DNA of 64,000 nucleotides from Isoetes taiwanensis (lineage: Eukaryota > Streptophyta > Lycopodiopsida > Isoetales > Isoetaceae). Below the pieces are notes generated by a model. That model did no database searches. It saw only the letters and a program-made list of their open reading frames with translations, and was not told the origin of the DNA. Made by a program: the position numbers and the translations under genes. Every line of letters begins with the position of its first letter. The first letter of the stretch is position 1. The stretch covers positions 11,060,697 through 11,124,696 of the forward strand of contig JAJEKV010000034.1 in the NCBI GenBank assembly GCA_021234155.1. The letters are read 5' to 3'. Positions 12,392 through 23,785 of the stretch are shown one piece after another.

Positions 12392-12410
12392 TTCTACCCC
12401 CCTTAGAATA
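12392..12410 (-). other. Polypurine tract of the chromovirus
   Basis: On the minus strand this reads TCTAAGGGGGGTAGAA directly before the LTR start TGTGACATT. A G-rich purine run at this position primes plus-strand DNA synthesis in LTR retrotransposons. The same sequence also follows the right LTR copy. Confidence 0.75.
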
Positions 12411-12989
12411 ATGTTGTCCTCAGCATTAGAGTCACTGAGTTGATGTATGTAACCAGAATGATTAGGGAGTCAAAATATAATATATTTATTCATAGTTGCA
12501 TACGGTAATACAAGTTACATGAATATCATAGATCTGCCAAGTTTAGGACCGTAGTCCATTCCAAAAAAAACTAGGATGATAACAAAACAGGAAATTGCAA
12601 AGAGGTCCTCAGTGGACCCTGTGATAACCAAACAGGACATAGAGAAAACAACATATATAAAAGAGAGATGGCTCTGCGATGGCGTCATAGAAAACTGCAG
12701 GCTTCTGGTACACGCTACTAGCCTGCAAAATTATAGTACATCAGTAATCAATACAATTATATAAAGTTGTCGTTGAAGGGACCACCCACTTCAAATGAAC
12801 GAAAAAAAAATTGGACATGAGGGAATCCTATAATGCCTAAGGCTTGCAAGTCGTCTGGGCATAAGGAATGGCAACGTTCCTATTCTAGCCATAGACAGTT
12901 GCATTCTAATATGCCTAAATGCAATTCTCCCCTGTCCTAGGATGCGTCTACCCCAACCCCTTTGCATGATCCCTGTCGGATCTACTACT

Positions 12990-14345
12990 CAACTATATAC
13001 CATTGGAGTCGGAGTGGATAGCATCGTGGATAGTACGACCCTGGCATTGCCGCATAAAGTCGGGGGTCAAGGTCTTGTTTAAGGACATAGGTGGCATCCT
13101 CAGTAGGCAAGTGTTTCCGCTTAACCAAACACTGCAATATCTGGGTTCTTCTCGTTTGCTTATATGATATGTCGAGAAGAGCTTATGGGACAATTTCCAA
13201 TTGCTCGTCTGTCATCTTCAGAAGTGTTGGCGTATCAAGAATCTCATGAGGATCCGGGGTGTGCTGCTTCAAAAGGCTTACGTGGAAAACTTTGTGGACT
13301 TGAGATGAGCGGGCAAATTCAACTTATAGGCTTGAGGACATATTCATTCAATAATCTAGAAGGGTCCTGCCCATCATGGTGCCAGTTTCTTGCAATTACC
13401 AATCTTGAGCTTGGGCTGCTTAACCTTGAATTTCAACCATATGGATTCACCAACCTGAAACTCACGCGGTGTTCGGTGTCTATCTGCTAAACTCTTTTGG
13501 TGACTTCGTGCTGCCAATAGATACCCGCGTACCTCTTCTATTAAGACTTGCATATCCGTAAGCAAGTGTTGTGAGACTGCCACCTTGGAAACCGGGTTAT
13601 GTCATGTATCTGGAGTAAGACATTGATATATATAGGTGATCATAAAGGGAGACATCCTCGAGGACTCTTGCTTCGTACTATTATAGGCAAATTCTACCAA
13701 GTGAATGTAATCTGCCCATTGAGATTGCTTATTCCAGACGTAATTGCGTAGCATATCCTCAATAATGCGATTGGTACGCTCTGACTGCCCATCTGCCTGA
13801 GGGTGATAGGTCGTACTCATGGCAAGCTTGATTTGTATAGTGCTAAAAAAGTCCTTCCAAAAAGCACTAACAAATTTAGGATCACGATCTGAAATAATGG
13901 TGCGTAGCATCCCATGGAGTCGAAAAATCTCTTTGGAGAATAAAAGTGCCGTATCCAAAGCAGTATCGGTGGTGCGGCATGGCAAGAAATGAGCCATCTT
14001 AAAAAGCTTGTCGACTACCACCATCAAGATGTCAAATCCTCCAAGTGTCCGTGGAAGACCCACAATGAAGTCCATGGTAATGACTTCCTATTTTGCATTA
14101 GGGACATTGAGAGGTTCCAGCACGCCTGACGTCCTTAACTGCTCTGCTTTTGTCTGCTGGCAAAGTTGGCACTGCTTAATGTAGCGGGCAATATGCTTCT
14201 TCATACCAGGCCAAAAATAACTGGATCTTATCTTTGAATATGTTTTCATAAATCTAGCATGACCAGCAATGGGACTCTTATGTGTGTCATGAAGAATAAG
14301 CCTTCTAACTCATGATGACTCGGGTACACACAACTTTTCACATTT
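12990..14345 (-). pseudogene. Chromovirus integrase with chromodomain, broken
   Basis: Integrase inserts element cDNA into the genome. Read on the minus strand from 14345: a zinc-binding block with the pattern H...H...CQLCQQTK (about 14290-14150), then the catalytic core starting MDFIVGLPRTLGGFD (14075). In the core, DRDPKFVSAFWKDFF and QADGQSERTNRIIEDML supply the second Asp and the Glu of the D,D,E triad. Next comes a C-terminal domain with REFQVGESIWLKF (about 13480). Then, in shifted frames, RSSQVHKVFHVSLLKQ and finally a chromodomain-like RTQILQCLVKRKHLPTEDAT (about 13145-13080), which would steer insertion to marked chromatin. Several stops and frameshifts (one before ALLDISYK) inactivate it. 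LINE C has removed contact with RNase H. Confidence 0.85.
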
Positions 14346-17256
14346 GGTTTCAATACATTCTGTAGATGGCATGAACCAATACCTCTGGTTGAGAATAGAC
14401 CTCCCAGAGCGTGCTGTTTTCATTGCTCTTTGTTATTTTGCTCCTTTGCATATGAAACTTTACAAACATGGCAATTTGGACAGGGATAATCCCTTCCATA
14501 ACATTTGCAAAGATGCTCTCTTGCTTCAAGAATTGGGTGAAATAATCCTGGTAGGAGACTTCAATGCTCGCACAGGGAATTTGCAATCAATTACATATCA
14601 GCAAGCTGGAGATGTTCGTTTGTTGGAGCTTGAAGAAGATTTCTTCCAAAGAGCTTCAAAAGATACAGAAACAAACCACACGGGCAATTTACTGCTCGAT
14701 CTTGGTACCGCATGTGAGCTTAAGATATTGAACGGCACGAGAAGATTTCCAGGATCTGAATTCTTGACATGTTTCACGCATACAGGAGCTAGCGTAGTAG
14801 ATTATGTATTGGCAGCAAGAGACAATTCAATTAGTGCATTATGTGTAGGCAATCAGACGCCAGAGTCAGATCATGTCCCTTTGCTTTTGGAGATATTTAG
14901 GCCTCATTTACCCAGGAAAAGTCAAGATAAGTTCATTCCAAAAATAAAGCTTAACTATAATAAAGCTTCTGAATATAGAGATTGCCTTGAGGAGAAACTT
15001 GCAAATGTGTCTTTGCCGTCAAATATTGAACATGCCCACTTGCTTTTTACAGGTCTAATCTTGAATGCTGCAAAGGAGACATTTGGTCTCACCAAGAAAA
15101 GAAGCGCCAGACATCCGTCCAATGGCTGGTGGGATGCGGAATGCCAGGAAGCTAGGAATAGTATCTTATCCACACTGAAAAAACCAAAATGGTACAAGGA
15201 TTTACTGAGGAAGAAGAAGAGGGCTTTCTACAGAAACAGGCAAGCAGAGCTTATTGGCAGATTGAAAGAACATCCTAAGTCCTTTTGGAGCACCATTTTA
15301 CGCAAACCTCTCTCAAATGCTGTAGATCTCGATGGATTGCTCTCTTTGGTCAAAGAGTTATATAACAATCCTGCAATGGATTGTATGCCTCCTGTGGCTT
15401 TCGGGGAAGCTTTATTTACAGAAGGAGATGTGAAAATGACGTTGAGGAATATGCGCAATGAAAAATCAGCAGACCTTGAAGGGCTTCAGATGGAATTGTT
15501 AAAGTGGACTGGAGATAGAGCTTTGAAGGCCATAACAGATCTTTTGAATAGATCGGTGAGAGAGGATCTCCCGAGGGCTTGGAAGGAGAATTTGGTCTTC
15601 CCGATTTATAAGTCAGGAGACAAGAATGATGTGCATAATTACAGGACCATTCTCATTGGAAATGTGTTCACAAAATTGCTTGCTTCATTGCTGGAGAAGA
15701 GGCTTAGTCTTTGGGCAGATGATAATGGCAAAAGATCCAAATGTCAGGCAGGTTTTAGGAAGCACCATGCTCTAGCACTCAGGGTATTATTTGAAAAAAG
15801 CCAAAGAACCCAGAAAGGCTTTGTATCTTGCTTTTATTGATTCCACGAAAGCCTTTACACTGTTTCTAGAAAGAACCTTGCTTATCGTATGGAGCGATTG
15901 GGTGTTCCACAATCTATCAGATATGCTGTGTCTAAATTATATTCTGAGGTTATTGTGAAGCTTTCAAGAAACTTGGATACAGAAGTACAAAATACGATTG
16001 GAGTTCGACAAGGATGCCCCTTGTCACCTACTCTCTTTGGGCTCTTTATTGATGAATCAGATTCCTGGTTACGCGAAAGAAGCTTAGCAGGCACAAAAAT
16101 TGGTGATTTTCTGATTCAATTGCTCTTATATGCTGATGATGTGATCTTATTAGCAGACAAGGAAGTGGGATTGCAATCACATTTGGATAGCTTAGCCTCG
16201 TTTTGTGCAGCCAAAGGTATGAAGGTTAGTTTGTCCAAATCTAAAATCATGATAGTTGGCACTACAATGAAACCCGTTTTCACCTATTTAGGAAGCAGCA
16301 CTGAAACTGTAAGTACTTCTAAGTATTTAGGTTTGGATTTCTCTTCCAAATATTCTTGAAAAGAATGCATTAAAAGAAGAACTTCTGGTGGGAAGGCGAC
16401 TTTGTATTCAATGCTATCTAGATGTCATAAAGCAGGGCTACAGGATTGGGGCTTAAAAAAGATTATATTTAAGACGCTTGTGCAAACTGTAGTGCTCTAT
16501 GGTGCTCCAATTTGGGGGCCTGGACTTTCTACAAAACAATGGAGGCGGGTAGAAAACATCTTGAAGCTTTTCTTAAGAGAGGAGTTAGGTTTGAAGAAGC
16601 AAACACCTTATGCTATTATGTTGGGAGAAGCAGGTTTGATACCTTTGGAAGTAGAAGCACTCTATCAATCCATATGCTTTGTTAATAGAGTGTTACAGCA
16701 GCCCGATCACAGGCTTTCTAGGCGAGCAATGCTCTCTTCTACACATTCTGGATGGTATAAGGACATGAAAGATTGGGCCAAACGTTGGGGTATTAATGAG
16801 CAGAATTGGCCAGAAACAGATTTAGGAGCACGGGAACTAGTACAGAGTCTGGCAATTGAGAGGATATGGGCTGATCCAGGTTCTAGGCTGAATTTTTATA
16901 GGTCAAATATTAATCCCATGTTGATATATGCAGAACAGGACTACCTTAACTCCATGATTCCACCGCATATAAAGAAGACAATAGCAAGATTCAGATGTAG
17001 TTCGCATCAACTACGCATTGAAACCGGGAGATGGAGTGGCACCCCCAGGGAAGAAAGGTTGTGTCTTGTTTGTACTCAACAACAGGTCGAGGACGAAAGG
17101 CACACCCTTCTGCAATGTCCAGCATATCTTGATATTCAAGAAAAATTCAACATTCATGTAGATAATTTACATTCATTGTTTGATATGAACTCTTATGAAA
17201 TTGGTATTTATATTCGAACAGTAGAATCACAACGTGATCTACTCATGAGACTTTAA
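14344..17256 (+). pseudogene. LINE C endonuclease-reverse transcriptase
   Basis: The polyprotein starts within the AP-type endonuclease. EIILVGDFNARTGN (about 14541-14582) is the catalytic DFN block, and SDHVPLLLEIF (about 14867-14900) holds the terminal Asp-His pair. The RT follows with NYRTILIGNVFTKLL (about 15640), GVRQGCPLSPTLFGLFID (about 16000-16052), YADDVILLAD (about 16129-16158) and GAPIWGPGLSTKQW (about 16501-16545). A C-terminal finger CLVCTQQQVEDERHTLLQC lies at about 17062-17118. All major open stretches share one frame. It is broken by two compensating frameshifts around 15815-15870 (FIDSTKAF lies in the other frame) and by a TGA at 16357-16359 where a Trp is likely. The N-terminal ATG at 14344 is an insertion artefact. 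Confidence 0.85.
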
Positions 17257-17325
17257 CCGTTGTAATTAGGCTCTATGGCCTTTAAGGTCCTAAAGAGCTA
17301 GATAATTTAATTCAATTCAATTCAA
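14345..17325 (+). mobile_element. LINE C, nearly complete from mid-endonuclease, ATTCA tail
   Basis: Non-LTR retrotransposon of the same family as LINE A and D, inserted opposite to the chromovirus between its RNase H and integrase. It is 5'-truncated inside the endonuclease and ends in an (ATTCA)n pentamer tail at about 17305-17325. The chromovirus coding signal stops at about 14345 and resumes at about 17326, which sets the limits. The tail blurs any target duplication. It is the youngest-looking of the three family members because its frame is almost open. Confidence 0.85.
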
Positions 17326-19063
17326 TATAAAAGATTATCGTCCCTCTTATAATGCTTGAATGTTTCCCTCTTTGATCTGTGTCTAATTGGAATCGCCCTC
17401 CAAGAAGATAATGTCTCCAGATGCGCAAGGCATGCACGACCCCAAGCAATTCCTAGTCATGGATGGGATATCTCTGTTTTGCATCATTCATTTTCTTAGA
17501 GTCATAGGCTATGACTCGTTCCACTTGCATCAAGACAGCTCCAGTTGCTATCTTACTGGCATCGGTTGCAACGGCCTTGTCATTCTGAGGGTCGGGTAAT
17601 GTGAGGACTAGTGTTGACGTTAAGGCGTCCTTTAACTGTTGGAAGCATGCTTGAACCTTGTTTTTCCAATGTGCTGCCCTGTCCTTGACCTTCTCATGCT
17701 TTGTGAGGTTAGTGAGGGGTGCTGCAATCTTAGCAAAGTCCGTAACGAACTTACGATAATATCCTACCAAGCCCAGGAAACTTCTAACTTCCGAAACATT
17801 GGTAAGAGCTGGCCACTCTTTGACTGCCTCAATTTTTGCTGGGTCTACAGCAATAGCATCAGCAGAAACAATATGACCCAAGTACTCGTCCCTGGTGGTC
17901 ACAAATTTGTATTTGGAAAACTTGGTGAATAGTTGGTGGCGCCGCAACTTTTGGAGAGCCAGCCGAAGATGGCATTTATGGTCCTCGAGGGTTTTACTAT
18001 AGATAAGAATGTCATCAAAGGAAACAATGACAAACTCATCTAAATAATCTTTGAAGACATCGTTCATGAGATGCATGAAGGTTGCTGGGGCATTGGTGAG
18101 TTTGAAAGGCATAATTGTGAATTCATAATGTCCATAACGGGTGTGGAAGGCGGACTTGTGAATATCCTCCTCCTTAATCCTTATTTGATGGTAGCCAGAA
18201 CGAAGATCTATCTTGGAAAATTACTTAGCTCCTTGCAGCTGATCCATAAGGTCATCGGCACGTGGTTTCTTGATAGTATGCTTGTTTAGCTGGCGGTAAT
18301 CGATACACATGCGCAAAGTACCATCCTTATTCCTAACAAACAAGATAGGAGCTCCAAAAGGCGAAAAACTTGGCCGAATGAAGTCTAACTTTAAAAGGTC
18401 CTGTAACTGTTTCTTACGTTCTGCCAATTCGGGTGTGCTCATGCGGTAAGGAGCCTTACTGGTAGGCTTGATACCTGGTTGGAGTGCAATCTCGCACTCT
18501 ACCCCCCTGAAGGGTGATAATTTTCGAATCTCATCTGGAAAGAGATTTTGGAACTCATGAATGAGGCTGGCTATGGTTGGTAGCAAGCCTTGAATAAGTT
18601 CTTCTTGCTGAGCCTTAAGGGATGCAAGCCTAACAATGCAAGCCACCTGTCTACGCCAAATGGCTTTCAGCCTACGCAAGGAGATACACTGCATAATAGG
18701 ATATACTGCATTACCTGTTATAGTAACACGGGCCCCATTTGCTGCGGTGAAGTTGATGGCACGCTTCTCACAATCTATATTGGCCTTTGCTGCTGCCAGA
18801 AATTCCATCCCCACAATCAAGTCATATTTTCCAATATTCATAATTTCAACCCCCAATGCAATGGGTGCCCCTGGTAATTGGATATTCAAGTTAATACGGC
18901 GGCCTTGGGTGCGGCGGACAGCTTCACTAGCCAACGTGACTGGTCTTGGCTTAAATTTCAAGGAAGATAACTGCAGAGTTTTGGCTAACCTAGGTGATGC
19001 AAAGTTGTGGGTACTACTCGTGTCCATATGGATAATGAAAGGCTTGCTATCAATTTGACCCAC
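17326..19063 (-). pseudogene. Chromovirus protease-RT-RNase H, broken
   Basis: Central pol region read from 19063 downward. The aspartic protease has [14 protein letters not shown] (active site D-T-S, not the usual D-S/T-G) and [20 protein letters not shown]. The reverse transcriptase has [58 protein letters not shown], a short frame break near 18220, [20 protein letters not shown] and the catalytic block [10 protein letters not shown] (the usual YVDD is FDD here). The tether has [20 protein letters not shown]. RNase H has [18 protein letters not shown] and RYPIHD, after which the frame breaks (ELLGVVHALRIWRHYLLGG is readable across stops). It ends at the LINE C insertion. Confidence 0.85.
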
Positions 19064-19099
19064 TATAGAGATGACACTGGGCTGACAGTCGGCCCGGCT

Positions 19100-19841
19100 A
19101 TCTCAAGGGCAGCAAAAATGTGAGACTCACCTTATATATAATTAGTCGCCTCCTCCTCCGCCAGGCCTGGGAGTTCACAAAAAGGTGTCAACTCATCCCA
19201 ATCTACCTCTGCCAGGGCTACCTGTGCTGCCTGAGTGACGTATGGGCAATCTTGCATTCGATGGCCTGGTCGGAAGCATTGGAAGCATGCCTTATCTCGT
19301 CGTAGCTGGTCACCAGCCTCCCTCAGATAGACTGGAGGATCTGCTGCATTGTGCTATTTGGGCCACCTGACTTATCGGGAACATTGAAGCTGACTTTCTT
19401 TTTCGGCTTCTGATAAGGAGGCTATTGAGGAGGTCCTGGGCTAGGAGAGCGGGCCTCATATGGTACATACGGCTTGCCTTGGTTCCCACTTGGAGGTTGC
19501 TAGTAAGGGGACTTTGGTGTATCATCCTCCAAACTCAAGCCTTTTGCTTTAGCCTCTACTACTGTTTTGGGATCAATCGCACGCACCATCTTCCTTAAAG
19601 TGGGTGACAACCCCTCAACATACCCTTTGACTGCATGGCGTTCGTTGATTCCTGGAACATAAAGCCTGAAGCGCATGAATTCATCAGTATAGGCTTGGAT
19701 CGTCATGCCGCGCTGCTCCAAGCGATAGAAGGTTTGTATCTGTTTGCAACGATGTGCCCGAGGAACATAGTGTGACTTAAAGGCATTGGCAAAGATTTTG
19801 AATTTACAATGGCATCTGTTCAACCCATGAGATGAGCATAC
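19100..19841 (-). pseudogene. Chromovirus gag, C-terminal half with zinc knuckle
   Basis: Gag forms the cytoplasmic particle. Readable on the minus strand are a capsid-like segment HRCKQIQTFYRLEQRGMTIQ and YTDEFMRFRLYVPGINERHA (19760-19620), and a CCHC zinc knuckle with the residues CFQCFRPGHRMQDC (C-x2-C-x4-H-x4-C, about 19249-19292). WDELTPFCELPGL follows. The frame is broken between capsid and knuckle. At 19841 the gag is cut by the TR-GAG element; its N-terminal half continues at 23121. Confidence 0.8.
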
Positions 19842-20628
19842 TGATATGATTTATGGGTTCTTGAGAAGTTATCCACTTAATACAACAGTTTTACAGATTC
19901 AACAGAAGAAAATGATCTTATAACAGTTCGGCTAGAGAACAAAAGTACTTGGCTTCCACATCCAAGCTTTGGAGCATTACATAACCACCCAACCGGGTCC
20001 GAGAATTAAGGCAACTTCCAAGGGCTATAGGCGAAAAGAATTGATCAAGGCTTATCTCCCTTAAGCATAAAATCCATTCAATCTACATCTGCCTTGGGTT
20101 TAGACGGGTTTACTCACAACTGTCAACTGTAAGGAATGGGCAGGCCTCACAAGGAAGGTTGCAGTCACAGCTTCGCTTGTAGAATCTTCAACTGCTGTCA
20201 ACAACTTGCAGGCTGGAATCGAATCTTTGGAGGGCCGGATTAGGTAGCAGCCAAGCGTGGACCTGCTGCTGAACCAGATTCGAAGATGCACAACCAGAGA
20301 CGGCTTAATGCTGCCGGATTTGCTGACTGAAGTCCGATTTCCTCCTTGTCTGTTTCGATTGCTTCTACTGTCAGTTCGGCTCCCCCTTCTGTAAAAAGCC
20401 ACGCCACCGTTCTATTTTGGTAATCGCCTCCTTTTGCTAAAAAGCCTTGCATGAACCTTTCCTTTGGAAATATCGTCCTTTTTGTAGAGATAATTGCATG
20501 AGGCTTTCCTATTCCTTTGCTTGAAATATTTGGATATGATTTCTTGCCCCTTTTGTCAATCATTGATATCCCTATGCCCCATTGCCTTAATCTTTTTCGG
20601 ACCACTCCCCCTAGCATGCTCCATATCA
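19842..20628 (-). repeat. TR-GAG 3' LTR
   Basis: 787 bp with TGATATG...CATATCA inverted ends, very similar to the 5' copy. Small differences cluster near 20118-20140. On the minus strand the purine-rich GAAGAAGGGATGGAAT just upstream (20629-20645) is the likely polypurine tract. Confidence 0.93.
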
Positions 20629-21089
20629 ATTCCATCCCTTCTTGAAGAAGATCGTCCGCGATCTTTCAAATGTACTTGAGATGGGTCCATCCCTTTTCAA
20701 GATAATTACGTCCAAGTCAAATTGCATCGAAGGGTTCCGTAATCCTGCAAACTTAAGAAATAGTTATGGATATCCGCGTACTTCCGCAGTACGATATATC
20801 CTTGTACCTCCGCGGTACTATTTGATTGTATTTCCATAATATAGTATCTCCACGATACCCAATCATTGTATCTCCGCGATACTGATGTAAATTTTGTCAG
20901 GCCTATTGCTAAAACTACAATTTCCATTCTTCAAAATTTACATCTAATGCACCATACTTACGTAATAATTTTAATTTTCATTCCACACGAAATTCAACAT
21001 ACAAATCAAATCTTGCAAATCAAATCTTGCAAATCTTACCCTAAAGGTATAAGTTTTAACTATGTTTACCCCAGAGTTCCCATTTGGAG
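20629..21089 (-). other. TR-GAG 3' untranslated region with short palindromic repeats
   Basis: Between the gag stop and the 3' LTR. About 20770-20883 holds four imperfect copies of a near-palindromic motif of the type GTATCGCGGAGATAC (minus strand), spaced about 30 bp. I see no gene. Confidence 0.6.
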
Positions 21090-22288
21090 TCATTTCCGTT
21101 CTTTGGCATTAGCCTTTGCTCGTTCCTCATCTTGGAAGCTTACACCTTTCTTCCGCTCATCAGCAGCTTTAGAGGTCTCAGGTATATCCTCCAGTTTTGG
21201 ACCTTCAATAGCATGCATTTGTGCACCCCTTTGAGATTTAGGTGTCTCAACCTTTGTGATCCCCCCTTCTCCAAACGGACAATCCCTTAGGTAATGTTTT
21301 CCTCCGCATCTATAACAACCTCCCTTTGGTTCCCTAGTTTCCTTCCTCGGTCTACCTTGACTTCCCTCTTCCCGCTTCTTTTCAGAATCATTACCGTTGC
21401 CGTTATTTTTCCTCTTTTTGAAGCTTCTGGAAGATTCCTTACTTCCATTCTTCTCTTTGCGACTCTTTTTATCCTCTTGATCATCTGAAGTGTCTTCATC
21501 CCAGAAATCAAATTTCCTAGTTTTGGGATCTATTTTCCGTTCCACTGCAGATGCTAGTTTTATGGCTTCATTTAAGTCTTTAGGATGAAATATCTCCATC
21601 TCCGCATAGATATCATCCCTACATCCGCTGACATATTTTCTCAGAAGTTCTTTCCCATCCAGATTCCTTATTAGTGCCGCTAAGTGAGTAAATTTGGAAA
21701 TGTAGGACTGAATACTCTCTGTTTTCCCCTGCTTCAGACGATCCCATTCCCTACGCAGCTCACTGTGATAATTAGAGGGCAAATAATGTGCGTCAAATGC
21801 CATTTTGAAACCTTCCCAATCGGTGATCTTGGGATCACATTCTCGTCTGCCTTGCCACCATGCTTGAGCTTGATCTTTTAAGTAAGTATCCATGGCTTGC
21901 AATCTTTCCACATCTGTTGCCTGCACACGTTCAAAAAACTTTTTCCACTGGCTAATAAAGCTGACAACCTTAACAGGCTTTGTCTTTCCCCCTTTGAAAG
22001 ACGGCATGTCTGCTATCTCTAACCACTTTCTCAGCTTAGGTGGCGGTGGAGGAGTTACTGGTGGAGGACCATTAGGCAAAGGAGGTTGCGAGGGCTGCAG
22101 ATAAATATCTGGTAGGAAGCGGTACAAGATAGACAGCAATTCCACTTGCCTGTCATACTCTTGCTGACTGCTAGGCATAGGCAATGCTGACTGCTAGGCA
22201 TAGGCAATGCTAGCTGGGATGCAATATAGCTGGCATTGGACAAGGCTTGCTGATATTGTGCTTCAGTAACATTGAAGCGTTGGGCCAT
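21090..22288 (-). pseudogene. TR-GAG gag protein, frameshifted near its N terminus
   Basis: Gag protein of about 390 residues. It starts MAQRFNVTEAQYQQAL (22288), followed by a proline-rich linker (PPLPNGPPPVTPPPPP). A capsid-like helical domain (LRKWLEIADMPSFKGGK; YLKDQAQAWWQGRRE; FDAHYLPSNYHSELRREWDR) comes next, then a Lys/Arg/Ser-rich basic stretch. A CCHC zinc knuckle CYRCGGKHYLRDC (C-x2-C-x4-H-x4-C, about 21310-21275) follows, then a charged tail. A 23-bp tandem duplication (22163-22208) shifts the frame after ALPMPSSQ. One copy of the unit would restore a single frame, so the break is recent. The rest (22184-21090) is fully open. Confidence 0.9.
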
Positions 22289-22314
22289 TGATGATCAGGT
22301 AGGAGGATCGGCTC

Positions 22315-22326
22315 GCTCTGATACCA
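22315..22326 (-). other. TR-GAG primer binding site (tRNA-iMet)
   Basis: On the minus strand this reads TGGTATCAGAGC, complementary to the 3' end of initiator tRNA-Met, two bases from the 5' LTR edge. It fixes the element's orientation as minus. Confidence 0.92.
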
Positions 22327-22328
22327 CT

Positions 22329-23120
22329 TGATATGATTTATGGGTTCTTGAGAAGTTATCCACTTAATACAACAGTTTTACAGATTCAACAGAAGAAAAT
22401 GATCTTATAACAGTTCAGCTAGAGAACAAAAGTACTTGGCTTCCACATCCAAGCTTTGGAGCATTACATAACCACCCAACCGGGTCCGAGAATTAAGGCA
22501 ACTTCCAAGGGCTATAGGCGAAAAGAATTGATCAAGGCTTATCTCCCTTAAGCATAAAATCCATTCAATCTACATCTGCCTTGGGTTTAGACGGGTTTAC
22601 TCACAACCTGGCCAACCAGTAAGGAATTGGGCAGCCTCACAAGGAAGGTTGCGATCCACAAACTTTCGCTTGTAGAATCTTCAACTGCTGTCAACAACTT
22701 GCAGGCTGGAATCGAATCTTTGGAGGGCCGGATTAGGTAGCATCAAGCGTAGACCTGCTGCTGAACCAGATTCGAAGATGCACAACCAGAGACGGCTTAA
22801 TGCTGCCGGATTTGCTGACTGAAGTCCGATTTCCTCCTTGTCTGTTTCGATTGCTTCTACTGTCAGTTCGGCTCCCCCTTCTGTAAAAAGCCACGCTACC
22901 GTTCTATTTTGGTAATCGCCTCCTTTTGCTAAAAAGCCTTGCATGAACCTTTCCTTTGGAAATATCGTCCTTTTTGTAGAGATAATTGCATGAGGCTTTC
23001 CTATTCCTTTGCTTGAAATATTTGGATATGATTTCTTGCCCCTTTTGTCAATCATTGATATCCCTATGCCCCATTGCCTTAATCTTTTTCGGACCACTCC
23101 CCCTAGCATGCTCCATATCA
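22329..23120 (-). repeat. TR-GAG 5' LTR
   Basis: 792-bp partner of the 3' LTR with the same TGATATG...CATATCA ends. It is followed directly by the CATAC target duplicate and the resumed chromovirus gag. Confidence 0.93.
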
Positions 23121-23656
23121 CATACCCTTTCCACCAGATTCGTGCAAATTTAGTAAGGTTGGTGGTGGCTACTTTGCCAATGTCCTTTTCAGTCATACTG
23201 TAAGATTTACCAAATTCCCCATCTCGTCTAACCAAGATTTTGCGTCCACGCCAGAACGGGAAGTGCCTGAAAACTGAGCAAGTCTGCGATTTTTCCAAAT
23301 GCTAGTGATAGCAGAATCCACCGTCTTCTGGTAATCCTTCTTTCTGAACTTGGCACGGTCCTGCTCCGAGGCGGTGGAATCAGAAGAGTGATCAGAATTC
23401 GATGAGTCAGAGCTACGAAGAATGGCAGCCATGTTTAGATTGTGTCGGCGTAGGGGATCCCCGACCTAACGTTGGCATGGCCGGTGGTGGAGACACCTCG
23501 GTAACTGGCACTTCTTGTCCCTTGCACCATTCCAGGGCCTATGGGCCTTTGCAGGATATACTGCTGGAGTTGTGCCATCTGGCGCTTGATGATGAGCAAT
23601 TCCCATGGAGGGGGAGGTGCACCGTCTAAAAATATCAATAAAAGCAGGATAAGCAC
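23121..23656 (-). pseudogene. Chromovirus gag, N-terminal half
   Basis: Gag start of the host chromovirus, upstream of the TR-GAG insertion. It shows a proline-rich opening (DGAPPPPWELLIIKRQMAQLQ), then after a frame change MAAILRSSDSSNSDHSSDST, RKKDYQKTVDSAITSIWKN and SGVDAKSWLDEMGNL. After another frame change, LTKFARIWWKGY reaches the insertion point. The capsid continues at 19841. Frameshifts separate each block. Confidence 0.75.
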
Positions 23657-23785
23657 AACATCTTCACATTGTTATAATAAGATCATTAATAAGGAAAGAT
23701 TTGACATTAAAGTAGAATGGAAGGTTACATTTAAGATAAGGCCCAAACGACCAACAGAAATGAAATTTTGTCGTATACAAGATGG

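Larger units (their letters stand above)
19842..23120 (-). mobile_element. TR-GAG element (gag-only LTR retrotransposon)
   Basis: A 3279-bp non-autonomous LTR element encoding only gag, fitting the plant class called TR-GAG. The two LTRs (19842-20628 and 22329-23120) both begin TGATATG and end CATATCA. The 5-bp target duplication CATAC is exact at 19837-19841 and 23121-23125. A primer binding site matching initiator tRNA-Met and a polypurine tract are in place. It lies in the gag of the chromovirus in the same orientation. No protease, RT or integrase is present, so it depended on a partner. Confidence 0.95.
10902..23656 (-). mobile_element. Ty3/gypsy chromovirus, nested and broken
   Basis: Large LTR retrotransposon on the minus strand with the domain order gag, zinc knuckle, protease, reverse transcriptase, RNase H, integrase, chromodomain, polypurine tract and 3' LTR, which is diagnostic of plant chromoviruses. 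Gag is cut by the TR-GAG element (19842-23120). RNase H and integrase are separated by LINE C (about 14345-17325). The 5' limit is uncertain. The matching LTR at 31123 is 7.5 kb upstream of the gag start, with unrelated frames and other insertions between. See the separate finding on why the two LTRs may not be a simple pair. Confidence 0.85.

Noticed and set aside
18590-19058. Two plus-strand frames of 95 and 140 codons
   Set aside because: Shadows of the chromovirus protease-RT on the minus strand.
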